From positions 434,001 through 498,000 of the forward strand of contig NZ_LT896716.1 of the NCBI RefSeq assembly GCF_900187405.1: 64,000 bases of DNA, given 5' to 3'. Of this stretch, positions 56,400 to 64,000 are shown piece after piece. The DNA comes from Geobacter sp. DSM 9736 (GTDB lineage Bacteria > Desulfobacterota > Desulfuromonadia > Geobacterales > Geobacteraceae). Positions within the stretch are counted from its first letter, which is position 1. Each line of letters opens with the position of its first letter. Below the pieces are notes generated by a model. It ran no database searches. It had not been told where the DNA came from and was given only the letters and a program-made list of their open reading frames with translations. A program made the translations under genes and the position numbers.

Positions 56400-57245
56400 A
56401 TGCGTATTTTGATATTGGGTGGGGATGGGATGTTGGGGCACCAACTTCTAGAGCAGTATACTCCTCGCCACGAGGTGAAGGTGACCCTTCGCCAGGACCT
56501 TGGGGCCTACACGCAAAGCAGGTTATTTACTCCGGACAACTCTTATGCTGGTGTTGACGTCCGGTCACTGGAGAGGCTGGTCGAGGTTATGGCTGACTTC
56601 CAACCTGATGCAGTTGTCAACGCGGTTGGGATCGTGAAGCAACGCCCGGATGCTAAGGAGATAATACCCAGTCTGGAGATAAACTCCCTCTTGCCGCACC
56701 GCCTGATGTTGCTCTGTAAGGGGGTCGGGGCAAGACTGGTGCACCTCTCCACCGACTGCGTCTTTTCCGGAAGGAAAGGGAACTACCTGGAGACCGACCC
56801 CTCAGATGCCGAGGACCTCTACGGAAAGACCAAATACTTGGGTGAGGTCCACGACAGCAACGCGCTGACGCTGCGCACCTCAATCATCGGCCGTGAGCTA
56901 TCGCGCCGCACCTCCCTTTTCGAATGGTTCCTGGCCCAAAAGGGCACTGTGAAGGGTTTCACCAAGGCCATTTACACCGGCTTCACTACCATCGAGATGG
57001 GGAGGATCATCGAGAAGATGCTACTGGAATTCCCGCACGCCAGCGGGGTGTACCAGGTCTCCAGTGAGCCGATCAACAAGTACGAGCTCCTGCTTCTTTT
57101 TCGCGAGAAGCTCGGACACAAGATCGAGATTGTCCCGGAGGAAGTCTTCTGTTGCGACCGAAGCCTTGACTCGGCACGCTTCCGTAACGACTTCAACTAT
57201 GCCCCCCCCTCATGGCCGGAGATGATCGAGGAGCTAGCTGTATGA
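56400..57245 (+). CDS. RmlD/QnlB-type NDP-4-keto-sugar reductase
   Basis: A 281-residue SDR of the dTDP-4-dehydrorhamnose reductase group (ILILGGDGMLGHQLL, STDCVFSGRKG, DLYGKTKYLGE). Its size matches the short QnlB/WbvR-type reductase rather than the longer FnlB/WbjC, which carries a cupin domain. This favours UDP-L-RhaNAc, converted by the next gene to UDP-L-QuiNAc, over L-FucNAc. ATG 56400 follows GAGAGGG. Confidence 0.8.
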   Translation: MRILILGGDGMLGHQLLEQYTPRHEVKVTLRQDLGAYTQSRLFTPDNSYAGVDVRSLERLVEVMADFQPDAVVNAVGIVKQRPDAKEIIPSLEINSLLPHRLMLLCKGVGARLVHLSTDCVFSGRKGNYLETDPSDAEDLYGKTKYLGEVHDSNALTLRTSIIGRELSRRTSLFEWFLAQKGTVKGFTKAIYTGFTTIEMGRIIEKMLLEFPHASGVYQVSSEPINKYELLLLFREKLGHKIEIVPEEVFCCDRSLDSARFRNDFNYAPPSWPEMIEELAV

Positions 57246-58369
57246 AAGTCATGACCATTGTCGGGACCCGTCCCGAGATCATCAAGCTGAGTCGAGTAAT
57301 TGCCGAACTTGACCGGCGCGTGAACCATGTCCTGGTGCATTCGGGCCAGAACTACGACTACGAGCTGAACGGGATCTTTTTCTCCGAGATGCAAATCCGC
57401 AAGCCCGACCACTTCCTGAACGCCGTGGGAGAGAGCTTAGCCCACACCATCGGCAACGTCATTGCCAAGGCTGATGATGTGATTGAACAGGAGAAGCCGG
57501 ATGCCCTTCTTCTGCTCGGCGATACGAATAGCTGCCTCGCCGCGATTTCCGCGAAGCGGCGGAAGATACCGATCTTCCACATGGAGGCAGGGAACCGGTG
57601 CTTCGACCTCAGGGTGCCGGAGGAGATCAACCGCAAGATCGTTGACCACATCAGTGACATCAACATGACTTACACAGAGCATGCCCGGCGCTACCTACTT
57701 GCCGAAGGGCTGCGGCCGGAGACGGTCATTAAGACCGGGTCCCCCATGATGGAAGTGCTCAAGCACCACCAGAAGCAGATCGAAGGCTCAGATGTGCTGG
57801 AGCGTCTGGAACTGCGAAGCGGCGAGTATTTCGTGGTGAGCGCACACCGTGAGGAGAACGTGGACAGCGAGACCAACTTTGGAAATCTTTTGCAGTCGCT
57901 TTCAGCCATCGCCGAAAAGTATGACCGCCCCGTGGTTGTCTCCACCCATCCCCGGACCAGAAAGAAACTGGAAGCGATAGGTACCCAGGGTTTAGACCGG
58001 CGCATCCAGTTTATGAGGCCGCTCGGTTTCCCCGATTACGTCAAGCTGCAGATGAACGCCGCCTGCGTCATCTCGGATAGCGGCACCATCACCGAGGAAT
58101 CCTCCATCCTCGGCTTCCCCGCGGTCACCATCCGCCAGGCGCATGAGCGACCGGAAGGGATGGATGAAGGCACCCTGATCATGTGCGGACTAGAATCGAA
58201 GACAGTGCAGGAGGCGGTGGAGGTGGTCATGTCCCAGTTCGCCGAGGAACGCGGGCGCTTCAGGATCGTGTCGGACTACGATACCTGCAATGTCTCCCAT
58301 AAGGTGCTGCGGATCATCCTCAGCTACACGGACTACGTGAACCGGAACGTATGGAAGAAATCCTTGTAG
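57242..58369 (+). CDS. fnlC: FnlC/QnlC-like UDP-HexNAc 2-epimerase
   Basis: A 375-residue member of the non-hydrolysing UDP-GlcNAc 2-epimerase family, close to FnlC/WbjD/QnlC. It has VGTRPEIIKLSRVIAEL, HSGQNYDYELN, GDTNSCLAAI, HMEAGNRCFD, SAHREENVD and SDSGTITEESS. It would invert C2 of the UDP-L-sugar from 56400. It starts by ATGA overlap with that gene. A WbpI-like role in the acetamidino-uronate route is possible but less likely by sequence. Confidence 0.87.
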   Translation: MKVMTIVGTRPEIIKLSRVIAELDRRVNHVLVHSGQNYDYELNGIFFSEMQIRKPDHFLNAVGESLAHTIGNVIAKADDVIEQEKPDALLLLGDTNSCLAAISAKRRKIPIFHMEAGNRCFDLRVPEEINRKIVDHISDINMTYTEHARRYLLAEGLRPETVIKTGSPMMEVLKHHQKQIEGSDVLERLELRSGEYFVVSAHREENVDSETNFGNLLQSLSAIAEKYDRPVVVSTHPRTRKKLEAIGTQGLDRRIQFMRPLGFPDYVKLQMNAACVISDSGTITEESSILGFPAVTIRQAHERPEGMDEGTLIMCGLESKTVQEAVEVVMSQFAEERGRFRIVSDYDTCNVSHKVLRIILSYTDYVNRNVWKKSL

Positions 58370-59608
58370 ATGAAGATTCTCGTCGTAAGCCAGTATTTCT
58401 GGCCTGAAAGCTTTCTTATAAACAACGTAGCCGTCGGACTGGTTGAACGCGGTCATCAGGTGACCGTACTTACGGGGAGCCCCAACTACCCGAAAGGGAG
58501 GTTCTTCGAGGGTTACGGGTTTTTTAACGCACCAGAGGAGTATCAGGGGGTCTATGTGGTCCGCGTTCCCTTGATCCCGAGAGGAAGGGGGGCCGGGGTA
58601 CAGCTTGCCTTGAATTACCTATCCTTTGCAGCATCTGCAAGCATTGCCGGGCCGCTTTTGTGCAGGGGGAAATTCGACCAGATATTTGTTTTCGAACCGT
58701 CCCCGATCACGGTGGGGATACCTGCGCTCGTAATGAAGTCGTTAAAGTCGGCGTCGGTGCTGTTCTGGGTGCAGGATCTCTGGCCGGAAAGCCTCTCGGC
58801 CACTGGCGCGCTAAGCTCGAAAGTAGTACTGGGATGGGTTGGAAAGCTGGTGCGCGCCATTTACCGCAGATGCGACAGGATTCTGATCCAGTCGAGGTCG
58901 TTTGCCGGCTCCGTGATACAGCAGGGGGGCAGCCCGGAACGGATCCGGTATTTCCCCAACTCGGCCGAGAAGGTGTTTACATGCCAATCGGCCTCCGAGG
59001 CGGAAATCCCGGCCCTGCCAACGGGGTTCAGGATCATGTTCGCCGGCAACATAGGTGCCGCGCAGGATTTCGGTAACATCATTGCCACCGCCAAGCTGCT
59101 TAAGGAGTATCGTGACATCCGCTGGATCATTGTCGGCGATGGCCGCATGCGGCAATGGGCGGAAACCGAGATCGCGCGCCAGGGGCTGGGAGAGATTTTC
59201 AGCTTTCTGGGGCGTTATCCCTTGGAAGCCATGCCGGCCTTTTTTGCGCAGGCCGATGCCCTGCTGGTTACCTTGAGAAAAGAAAAGATTTTCGCCATGA
59301 CCATCCCCACTAAGATCCAAGCCTATCTTGCCTGCGGCAGACCGGTGATTGCGGCCATCGATGGCGAAGGCGCCAAGATAATCGAGGAGGCCGGTGCCGG
59401 CTTTACCTGTCCGGCTGAGGATCCCGGCTTATTTGCCCAAGCCGTTTTGAAGATGTACCGGACCTCCTCGGTTGAGCGAGAGAGGATGGCTGCCAGCGGC
59501 AGAAAGTACTACCAACTCAATTTCGACAGCGAAGCCCTGCTTGACAAGCTGGTTTTATGGATGCAGGAATTAACCGATGCCAAGAACTGCCATACCCATG
59601 AACGATAA
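58370..59608 (+). CDS. wbuB: WbuB-like L-6-deoxy-HexNAc transferase (GT4)
   Basis: A 412-residue GT-B enzyme beginning ILVVSQYFWPESFLINN, with WVQDLWPESLSATG, the stretch that marks WbuB, and MFAGNIGAAQDFGNII followed by FTMTIPTKIQAYLACGRP-like donor sequence (AMTIPTKIQAYLACGRP here). WbuB usually transfers L-FucNAc and follows fnlA-fnlB-fnlC, the same order as here. With the RmlD-like reductase in place of FnlB, L-QuiNAc is an equally good donor. ATG 58370 directly follows the preceding stop. Confidence 0.83.
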   Translation: MKILVVSQYFWPESFLINNVAVGLVERGHQVTVLTGSPNYPKGRFFEGYGFFNAPEEYQGVYVVRVPLIPRGRGAGVQLALNYLSFAASASIAGPLLCRGKFDQIFVFEPSPITVGIPALVMKSLKSASVLFWVQDLWPESLSATGALSSKVVLGWVGKLVRAIYRRCDRILIQSRSFAGSVIQQGGSPERIRYFPNSAEKVFTCQSASEAEIPALPTGFRIMFAGNIGAAQDFGNIIATAKLLKEYRDIRWIIVGDGRMRQWAETEIARQGLGEIFSFLGRYPLEAMPAFFAQADALLVTLRKEKIFAMTIPTKIQAYLACGRPVIAAIDGEGAKIIEEAGAGFTCPAEDPGLFAQAVLKMYRTSSVERERMAASGRKYYQLNFDSEALLDKLVLWMQELTDAKNCHTHER

Positions 59609-60563
59609 ACAATCAATGCTTGTAACCGGGGCCACTGGGTTCATCGGCCGTGCTTTTTGTCAATTGCTGATCCAGAAGAGTTACAGTGTTCGGGGCACCA
59701 TGCTCAGTCATGAAGCTTCCACGTCACTTGTTGACGGGGTGGAGCCGGTGCTTGTCGAGCCGCTGGGACCCGAAACCTCATGGAAACAGGCGTTGGTGGG
59801 GATAGATACCGTTGTCCATCTGGCTGCCAGGGTACACATGATGGATGATCCTGCCGCGGATCCCCTAGTTGAGTTTCGCAAGGCAAATGTGGCAGGCACA
59901 CTTAAGCTGGCCTGCGACGCAGCTACACAAGGTGTCAGGAGATTCGTTTTCATCAGCTCGGTAAAAGTAAATGGCGAGGAATCCGCCATTCCGTACAACT
60001 CCGACTCCAGACCGGAGCCCTGTGACCCCTACGGCATCAGCAAATGGGAGGCGGAACAGGAGCTGCGCCGGATTGAAGCTGAAATGGGCATAGAGGTCGT
60101 AATTGTCAGACCGACTCTCGTGTACGGTCCCGCCGTAAAGGCAAATTTTCTGAATATCTTGAAGATAATTTCGAAAGGGGTTCCACTCCCTCTCGCTTCG
60201 GTGAACAACAGGCGCAGCCTGGTATACCTCGGTAACTTGGTGGATGCACTTGCGGTGTGTGCGGTACATCCTGGCGCAGCGGGAAAGACTTATTTGGTCA
60301 GTGATGGAGAGGATGTATCGACACCGGAACTTATTCTCCGAATTGCAAATTCTATGAATACAACTGCACGGTTGTTTCCTTTCCCAGCTGTGTTATTGTT
60401 AGCGGCCGCCAGAATGGTCGGTAAGCGTTCCGTTGTGCAGCGGCTGACTGGTTCCCTTCAGGTTGACAGTTCAAAGATCCGTAAAGACCTGAACTGGGTC
60501 CCTCCCTACACAATGATGCAGGGCCTCCAGGAAACCGGACAGTGGTTCCTGACGGGGAGATAA
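59577..60563 (+). CDS. WbpV/WreQ-like NDP-4-keto-6-deoxy-HexNAc reductase
   Basis: A 328-residue SDR (LVTGATGFIGRAFC, LAARVHMMDD, YGISKWEAE) of the group that reduces the WbpM product to UDP-D-QuiNAc or UDP-D-FucNAc. Such genes normally lie near the initiating transferase and WbpM, as here (61205 and 61814). Start ATG 59577 has AGGA eight bases upstream; ATG 59598 is in frame. It overlaps wbuB. Confidence 0.8.
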   Translation: MPRTAIPMNDKQSMLVTGATGFIGRAFCQLLIQKSYSVRGTMLSHEASTSLVDGVEPVLVEPLGPETSWKQALVGIDTVVHLAARVHMMDDPAADPLVEFRKANVAGTLKLACDAATQGVRRFVFISSVKVNGEESAIPYNSDSRPEPCDPYGISKWEAEQELRRIEAEMGIEVVIVRPTLVYGPAVKANFLNILKIISKGVPLPLASVNNRRSLVYLGNLVDALAVCAVHPGAAGKTYLVSDGEDVSTPELILRIANSMNTTARLFPFPAVLLLAAARMVGKRSVVQRLTGSLQVDSSKIRKDLNWVPPYTMMQGLQETGQWFLTGR

Positions 60564-61208
60564 TGATTGTGTCAGACGCAATTAGCTGTTCCGCCTCGAT
60601 AGTAATTTTTAATAATCCGCCCCATATGATCCTGAATGCTGTGGAAAGCTTTAGCAGTGCCTGTGGCTTCAAGAAGTTGCTCTATGTTATCGCCAACTCA
60701 CCTACTCCAGCGCTTGAACACTTTCTAAAACGGCTCCCGATAACCTGGACCTCAATCCCGACATAGGCATCGTTGCGCCTAAAGTAGTCTACAAGAATGG
60801 GGAGACGCAGTATCTGAATCGACGCCTTCCGACCGTATTGGACCTGGTCTTGAGGAGATTTCTCCCTCATCGACTTCGGTTTCTGTTCCAGGACAGGCTT
60901 GATCGTTACGAGATGAGGGACCTTGGTTACGACCATATCTGCTAGCCTTCTTTTATCTCTGGTGCATCATGCTTTGCCGCACTTCTATCCTGAAAGAAGT
61001 GGGAGGGTTCGACCCTCGTTTTTTCCTTTTCAAAGATGTCGATCTATCGAGGAAGGTTCAGGCAAAAGGGTTCAAAACCCTTTACTACCCATTCGTTACA
61101 GTGACCCACCATTGGGATCGCGCACCTTATTCGAGCACGAAGATGACGCTGGTAATGATTTGGAATGGCATCAAATACTTTAATAAATGGGGATGGAAGT
61201 TTCAATGA
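60563..61208 (+). pseudogene. Broken WbbL-like GT2 rhamnosyltransferase
   Basis: Parts of one GT2 gene appear in order but in different frames. The first is ATG 60563 with ASIVIFNNPPHMILNAVESF, ending at 60766 after a deletion that removes the central GFGxGHN-type segment. Next comes LNPDIGIVAPKVVYKNGE through RYEMRDLGYDHIC (stop near 60944). Then follows SGA with a one-base shift into MLCRTSILKEVGGFDPRFF, and IKYFNKWGWKF with a stop at 61208. An intact relative would be about 280-300 residues. The gene is no longer functional as written. Confidence 0.82.
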
Positions 61209-61768
61209 TGAAGCGGCTGCTCGACCTTTCACTGGGATTGATTCTCGGTATTGTGTTCTTAATCCCAATTCTGTTTGTCGGCTTGTTAGTTCGGCTTACT
61301 TCCCGCGGATCAGCTTTGTACTGGTCAGAACGGGTCGGGAGGGGAAATAGTATCTTCAGGATGCCAAAGTTTCGCACTATGAAGACGAACACTCCTGCCG
61401 TTGCTACACATCTTCTCCATAATGCGGAACAATTTTTGACGCCAATCGGCGGCTTCCTGAGAAAGACCAGTCTCGATGAACTCCCTCAGCTTTTCAGCAT
61501 CATCAAAGGCGACATGAGTTTCGTGGGGCCTCGACCGGCGCTATTTAACCAAGATGACCTCATCAGCTTACGTACACAAAAAGGGGTGCATGTACTGACC
61601 CCGGGGCTTACTGGCTGGGCGCAGATTAACGGCAGGGACGAGCTTCCTATCACTATTAAGGTGAAATACGACGAGTATTATCTTAACAACCAGTCGTTTC
61701 TTCTGGACCTTAAAATCTTATTGTTGACTTTAGTTAAGGTTTTGCGTAGTGAAGGTGTGCAGCACTGA
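61205..61768 (+). CDS. Initiating phosphoglycosyltransferase, PglC/WreU type
   Basis: A 187-residue monotopic sugar-1-phosphate transferase that would put the first sugar, probably D-QuiNAc or D-FucNAc, onto undecaprenyl phosphate. One N-terminal re-entrant hydrophobic helix (LDLSLGLILGIVFLIPIL), KFRTMK, TSLDELPQL, SFVGPRP and PGLTGWAQINGRD are present. It is the short form, lacking the extra membrane domain of WbaP. ATG 61205 and ATG 61208 are adjacent; it overlaps the pseudogene stop. Confidence 0.88.
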   Translation: MMKRLLDLSLGLILGIVFLIPILFVGLLVRLTSRGSALYWSERVGRGNSIFRMPKFRTMKTNTPAVATHLLHNAEQFLTPIGGFLRKTSLDELPQLFSIIKGDMSFVGPRPALFNQDDLISLRTQKGVHVLTPGLTGWAQINGRDELPITIKVKYDEYYLNNQSFLLDLKILLLTLVKVLRSEGVQH

Positions 61769-61813
61769 AATTGGCCTCAGCTTGTTCATTCGGACGTGAT
61801 TTTGGGAGGGGTA

Positions 61814-63742
61814 ATGTTCAACAAAAGGCGGCTTCTCGTATTTTTTGTTGATGTAGGTCTTATAGCTGCTGCGTACGTTCTCGCATTCCTTCTTCGATTC
61901 GACTTTGACCTGCCTCCGGATCAATGGAAGGTGTTCCTCAAGGGGCTCGGGATAGTGCTTTCAATTAAACCCCTAGTTTTTCTTGTTTCCGGCCTTTATC
62001 GCAACCTCTGGCGGTATGCCTCGCTCCACGATGCTATGGAAATATTTAAAGTCATCACGGTTTCCTCTGTCATGACTGTCTTCGCTGTTATGTACGTCCG
62101 GTACTTTGATTCCTTCCCCCGATCGATCTTCATCCTTGACTGGTTTCTCCTTTTTTCCATGGTTTCGTCAAGTCGTCTAGTGTGGCGGATATTCCGCGAG
62201 ATGTATTTCCTTCCTTCACAGCGGCCTCACAGCGGGAAGCGCACTCTAATTTTGGGTGCTGGGGAGGCGGGTAGCATGCTGCTCAAGGAGATACGGAAGC
62301 GGCGCGATTCCGAGTACAACATAATCGGGTTTGTAGATGACGATAGGGAAAAATGTGGAATGCTCCTTCACCGGGTTCCTGTCCTTGGAGACATTGACCA
62401 CCTCCGGGCACTGGTAAGGAAATACAAAATCCAGGAGCTAATTGTTGCTATCCCCTCCGCCCAGGGGAAGATGCTGCGCCGCATTGTGGGATGTTGCGAG
62501 AAGGCCAAGGTAGCGGTGAAGACTATTCCAGGTATCAGCGACATCATCAGCGGTAAGGTGGCTATTTCTCAGATAAAAGATGTGGACATCGAGGACCTGC
62601 TAGGGCGGGATGCGGTAGTTCTCGATGAGCATAGCATCAGCAGCTACCTAACCGGAAAGAAGATCCTAGTAAGCGGCGCGGCGGGCAGCATCGGCAGCGA
62701 GGTCTGCCGGCAGGTCGCCCGTTTCGAACCGACGAAGATCATTCTCGTAGATGCCGCTGAAACCCCGCTTTTTTATATTGAAAAAGAGCTAGCGGAAAAG
62801 CATCCTCAACTTAGAATTATTCCGATCGTGGCAGATATTCGTAACGACGTTCGCATCGAGATGATCTTTGACCAGTTCATGCCGGAGGTTGTCTTCCATG
62901 CTGCTGCATACAAGCATGTGCCGATGATGGAGTACAATCCTGTTGAGGCGGTATCCAACAATATCCTCGGTACGAGAAAGCTTGCCGACGCAGCTCATCG
63001 CTTTGGCGTCAAAAACTTCGTAATGATTTCGACCGATAAGGCGGTGAACCCTACAAATGTGATGGGCGCGAGCAAGCGGGCAGCGGAAATATATGTTCAG
63101 GCTCTTGCCCGAAAGAGTCTGACAAAATTCACCACTGTCCGGTTCGGCAATGTCCTCGGCAGTAACGGCAGCGTAATTCCTGTATTTAAGGAGCAGATTA
63201 GTAGGGGGGGGCCCGTTACGGTTACAGACCCTCAGATCATGCGCTACTTCATGACAATACCAGAGGCGACGCAGCTCGTGTTACAGGCCGGATGCATTGG
63301 CAACGGCGGCGAGATCTTCGTGCTGGACATGGGGGAGCCGGTGCGGATTATTGACCTTGCTGAGGAGCTTATTCGGTTGTCAGGGTTCATCCCTTATGAG
63401 GATATCGATATCGTCATTACAGGGCTGCGGCCGGGGGAGAAGCTTTTTGAAGAATTGCTGATTGAGGGAGAAGGAATAAAGCCAACGAGCCACGAAAAGA
63501 TAAAGATTGCAGCCGCAGTGCCTTCGAATCTGGATACTGCAAACACGGCCCTTGACGAATTGGCCGAACAGGCAGATGTCTCTGATGTGGGAGGAATTAT
63601 GGAGTGCTTGAAAGCGCTGGTACCCGAATTTACTCCTTCATACAAATTCAGTGGAGACCCACCACTGGGAATGCAGAAGTTGCGTCCCGATCTGTTTGTT
63701 GCAAAAACCTCTCAAAGCAAAATCATCTCTCTCAAAAAATAG
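61814..63742 (+). CDS. wbpM: WbpM-like membrane-bound UDP-HexNAc 4,6-dehydratase
   Basis: A 642-residue protein with about four N-terminal membrane segments, a first Rossmann domain (ILGAGEAGSMLLKEI) and a catalytic SDR domain (VSGAAGSIGSEVCRQV, MGASKRAAE). It forms UDP-4-keto-6-deoxy-GlcNAc for the WbpV-like reductase and sugar transferase just upstream. The ATG at 61814 follows GGGAGGGG; GTG 61796 is in frame but unlikely. The gene closes the large operon; the next gene is preceded by an 82-base gap. Confidence 0.93.
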   Translation: MFNKRRLLVFFVDVGLIAAAYVLAFLLRFDFDLPPDQWKVFLKGLGIVLSIKPLVFLVSGLYRNLWRYASLHDAMEIFKVITVSSVMTVFAVMYVRYFDSFPRSIFILDWFLLFSMVSSSRLVWRIFREMYFLPSQRPHSGKRTLILGAGEAGSMLLKEIRKRRDSEYNIIGFVDDDREKCGMLLHRVPVLGDIDHLRALVRKYKIQELIVAIPSAQGKMLRRIVGCCEKAKVAVKTIPGISDIISGKVAISQIKDVDIEDLLGRDAVVLDEHSISSYLTGKKILVSGAAGSIGSEVCRQVARFEPTKIILVDAAETPLFYIEKELAEKHPQLRIIPIVADIRNDVRIEMIFDQFMPEVVFHAAAYKHVPMMEYNPVEAVSNNILGTRKLADAAHRFGVKNFVMISTDKAVNPTNVMGASKRAAEIYVQALARKSLTKFTTVRFGNVLGSNGSVIPVFKEQISRGGPVTVTDPQIMRYFMTIPEATQLVLQAGCIGNGGEIFVLDMGEPVRIIDLAEELIRLSGFIPYEDIDIVITGLRPGEKLFEELLIEGEGIKPTSHEKIKIAAAVPSNLDTANTALDELAEQADVSDVGGIMECLKALVPEFTPSYKFSGDPPLGMQKLRPDLFVAKTSQSKIISLKK

Positions 63743-63824
63743 TTTGAGAATCAGCTAAATATACTGAAGGAGCACAGCGGCGCCGGTTCCGAAGAAGTTG
63801 GAGCAGCGGGTTTTAAGCACACTC

Positions 63825-64000
63825 ATGATTTGCAATAAGCGAACATCCCTTGTCGCCGTCCTTGCCCTCGCTTTTTTCTTCAGTTTCGCGGAGACAAGCT
63901 GGGGGCTCGCCTCCAACAATATTCCTCTCGACAGCCCTATGTACTTCTACCTGGAGAAACTGGCTGGTTTCGGTCTGATCAGAGACGATATCACCGGGTT
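63825..64000 (+). CDS. N-terminal part of a secreted/outer-membrane protein
   Basis: The frame from ATG 63825 reads through to the window edge (58 codons). It begins MICNKRTSLVAVLALAFFF, a signal peptide probably cut before SNNIPLDSP, followed by MYFYLEKLAGFGLIRDD. That short pattern (PLDSP...LEKLAGFGLI) resembles the start of Wzi-like or S-layer-homology outer-membrane proteins found near polysaccharide genes in Geobacter. Too little is visible to decide. Confidence 0.6.
   Translation, partial: MICNKRTSLVAVLALAFFFSFAETSWGLASNNIPLDSPMYFYLEKLAGFGLIRDDITG

Noticed and set aside
56400-58369. The 57242 epimerase as WbpI of the acetamidino-uronate route
   Set aside because: Its motifs are much closer to FnlC/QnlC and its neighbours are the L-6-deoxy-HexNAc genes; kept only as a minor alternative.
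1-64000. CRISPR arrays, tRNA or rRNA genes, transposases, phage genes
   Set aside because: No regularly spaced repeats, cloverleaf sequences or recognisable transposase motifs were seen while reading the window.

Overview
The window is one continuous plus-strand stretch of about 57 genes for building the outer membrane and its surface glycan. Nearly every gene overlaps or abuts the next, and no convincing gene lies on the minus strand. The order lolE-lolD-bamA-skp-lpxD-fabZ-lpxA-(oxidoreductase)-(aminotransferase)-lpxB-msbA-DUF374-waaA-lpxK-trm112-waaF, moderately high GC and a dispersed palindromic repeat point to a Gram-negative Desulfuromonadales/Geobacter-like bacterium. This is inferred from gene order and family resemblance; no database search was made.

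Region 1 (1-16 kb): lipoprotein export (lolE end, lolD), outer-membrane assembly (bamA, skp) and a full lipid A/Kdo route (lpxD, fabZ, lpxA, lpxB, msbA, waaA, lpxK). A gnnA-gnnB pair sits between lpxA and lpxB and predicts lipid A built on 2,3-diamino-2,3-dideoxyglucose with extra amide-linked acyl chains.

Region 2 (14.8-27.8 kb): core assembly. There are three GT9 heptosyltransferase-type genes, a WaaE-like and two other GT2 enzymes, hldE for ADP-heptose, and a five-gene CDP-tyvelose set (rfbF, rfbG, rfbH, rfbS, rfbE) that lacks the usual E3 reductase.

Region 3 (27.8-42.9 kb): gmd, a UDP-glucuronate 4-epimerase, a wrecked UDP-HexNAc dehydrogenase pseudogene, then a legionaminic-acid-type nonulosonate set (legB, legC, legH, a glycosyltransferase, legI, ptmE). 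It runs into a second module: a NeuB paralogue, an SDR without its catalytic Tyr/Lys, an SpsF-like cytidylyltransferase, and two WbpG/PseA-type amidotransferases flanking a HisH/HisF pair.

Region 4 (43-53 kb): an AT-richer block with wzx, an unfamiliar GT-B-like protein, wzy and glycosyltransferases. It encloses a wbpB-wbpD-wbpE-hisH-hisF-wbpG set for a 2,3-diacetamido uronic acid carrying an acetamidino group. Both HisF copies in the window have lost catalytic Asp11.

Region 5 (53-64 kb): a UDP-L-6-deoxy-HexNAc set (fnlA/qnlA, rmlD-like, fnlC), WbuB-like transferase, a WbpV-like reductase, a ruined WbbL-like transferase, a PglC/WreU-type initiating phosphoglycosyltransferase, WbpM, and the start of a secreted protein cut by the window edge.

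Together the genes describe lipid A, core and a Wzx/Wzy-type O-antigen or similar glycan rich in deoxy-, amino- and amidino-sugars. The point most worth following is the doubling of the amidination machinery (three PP-loop enzymes, two HisH/HisF pairs).
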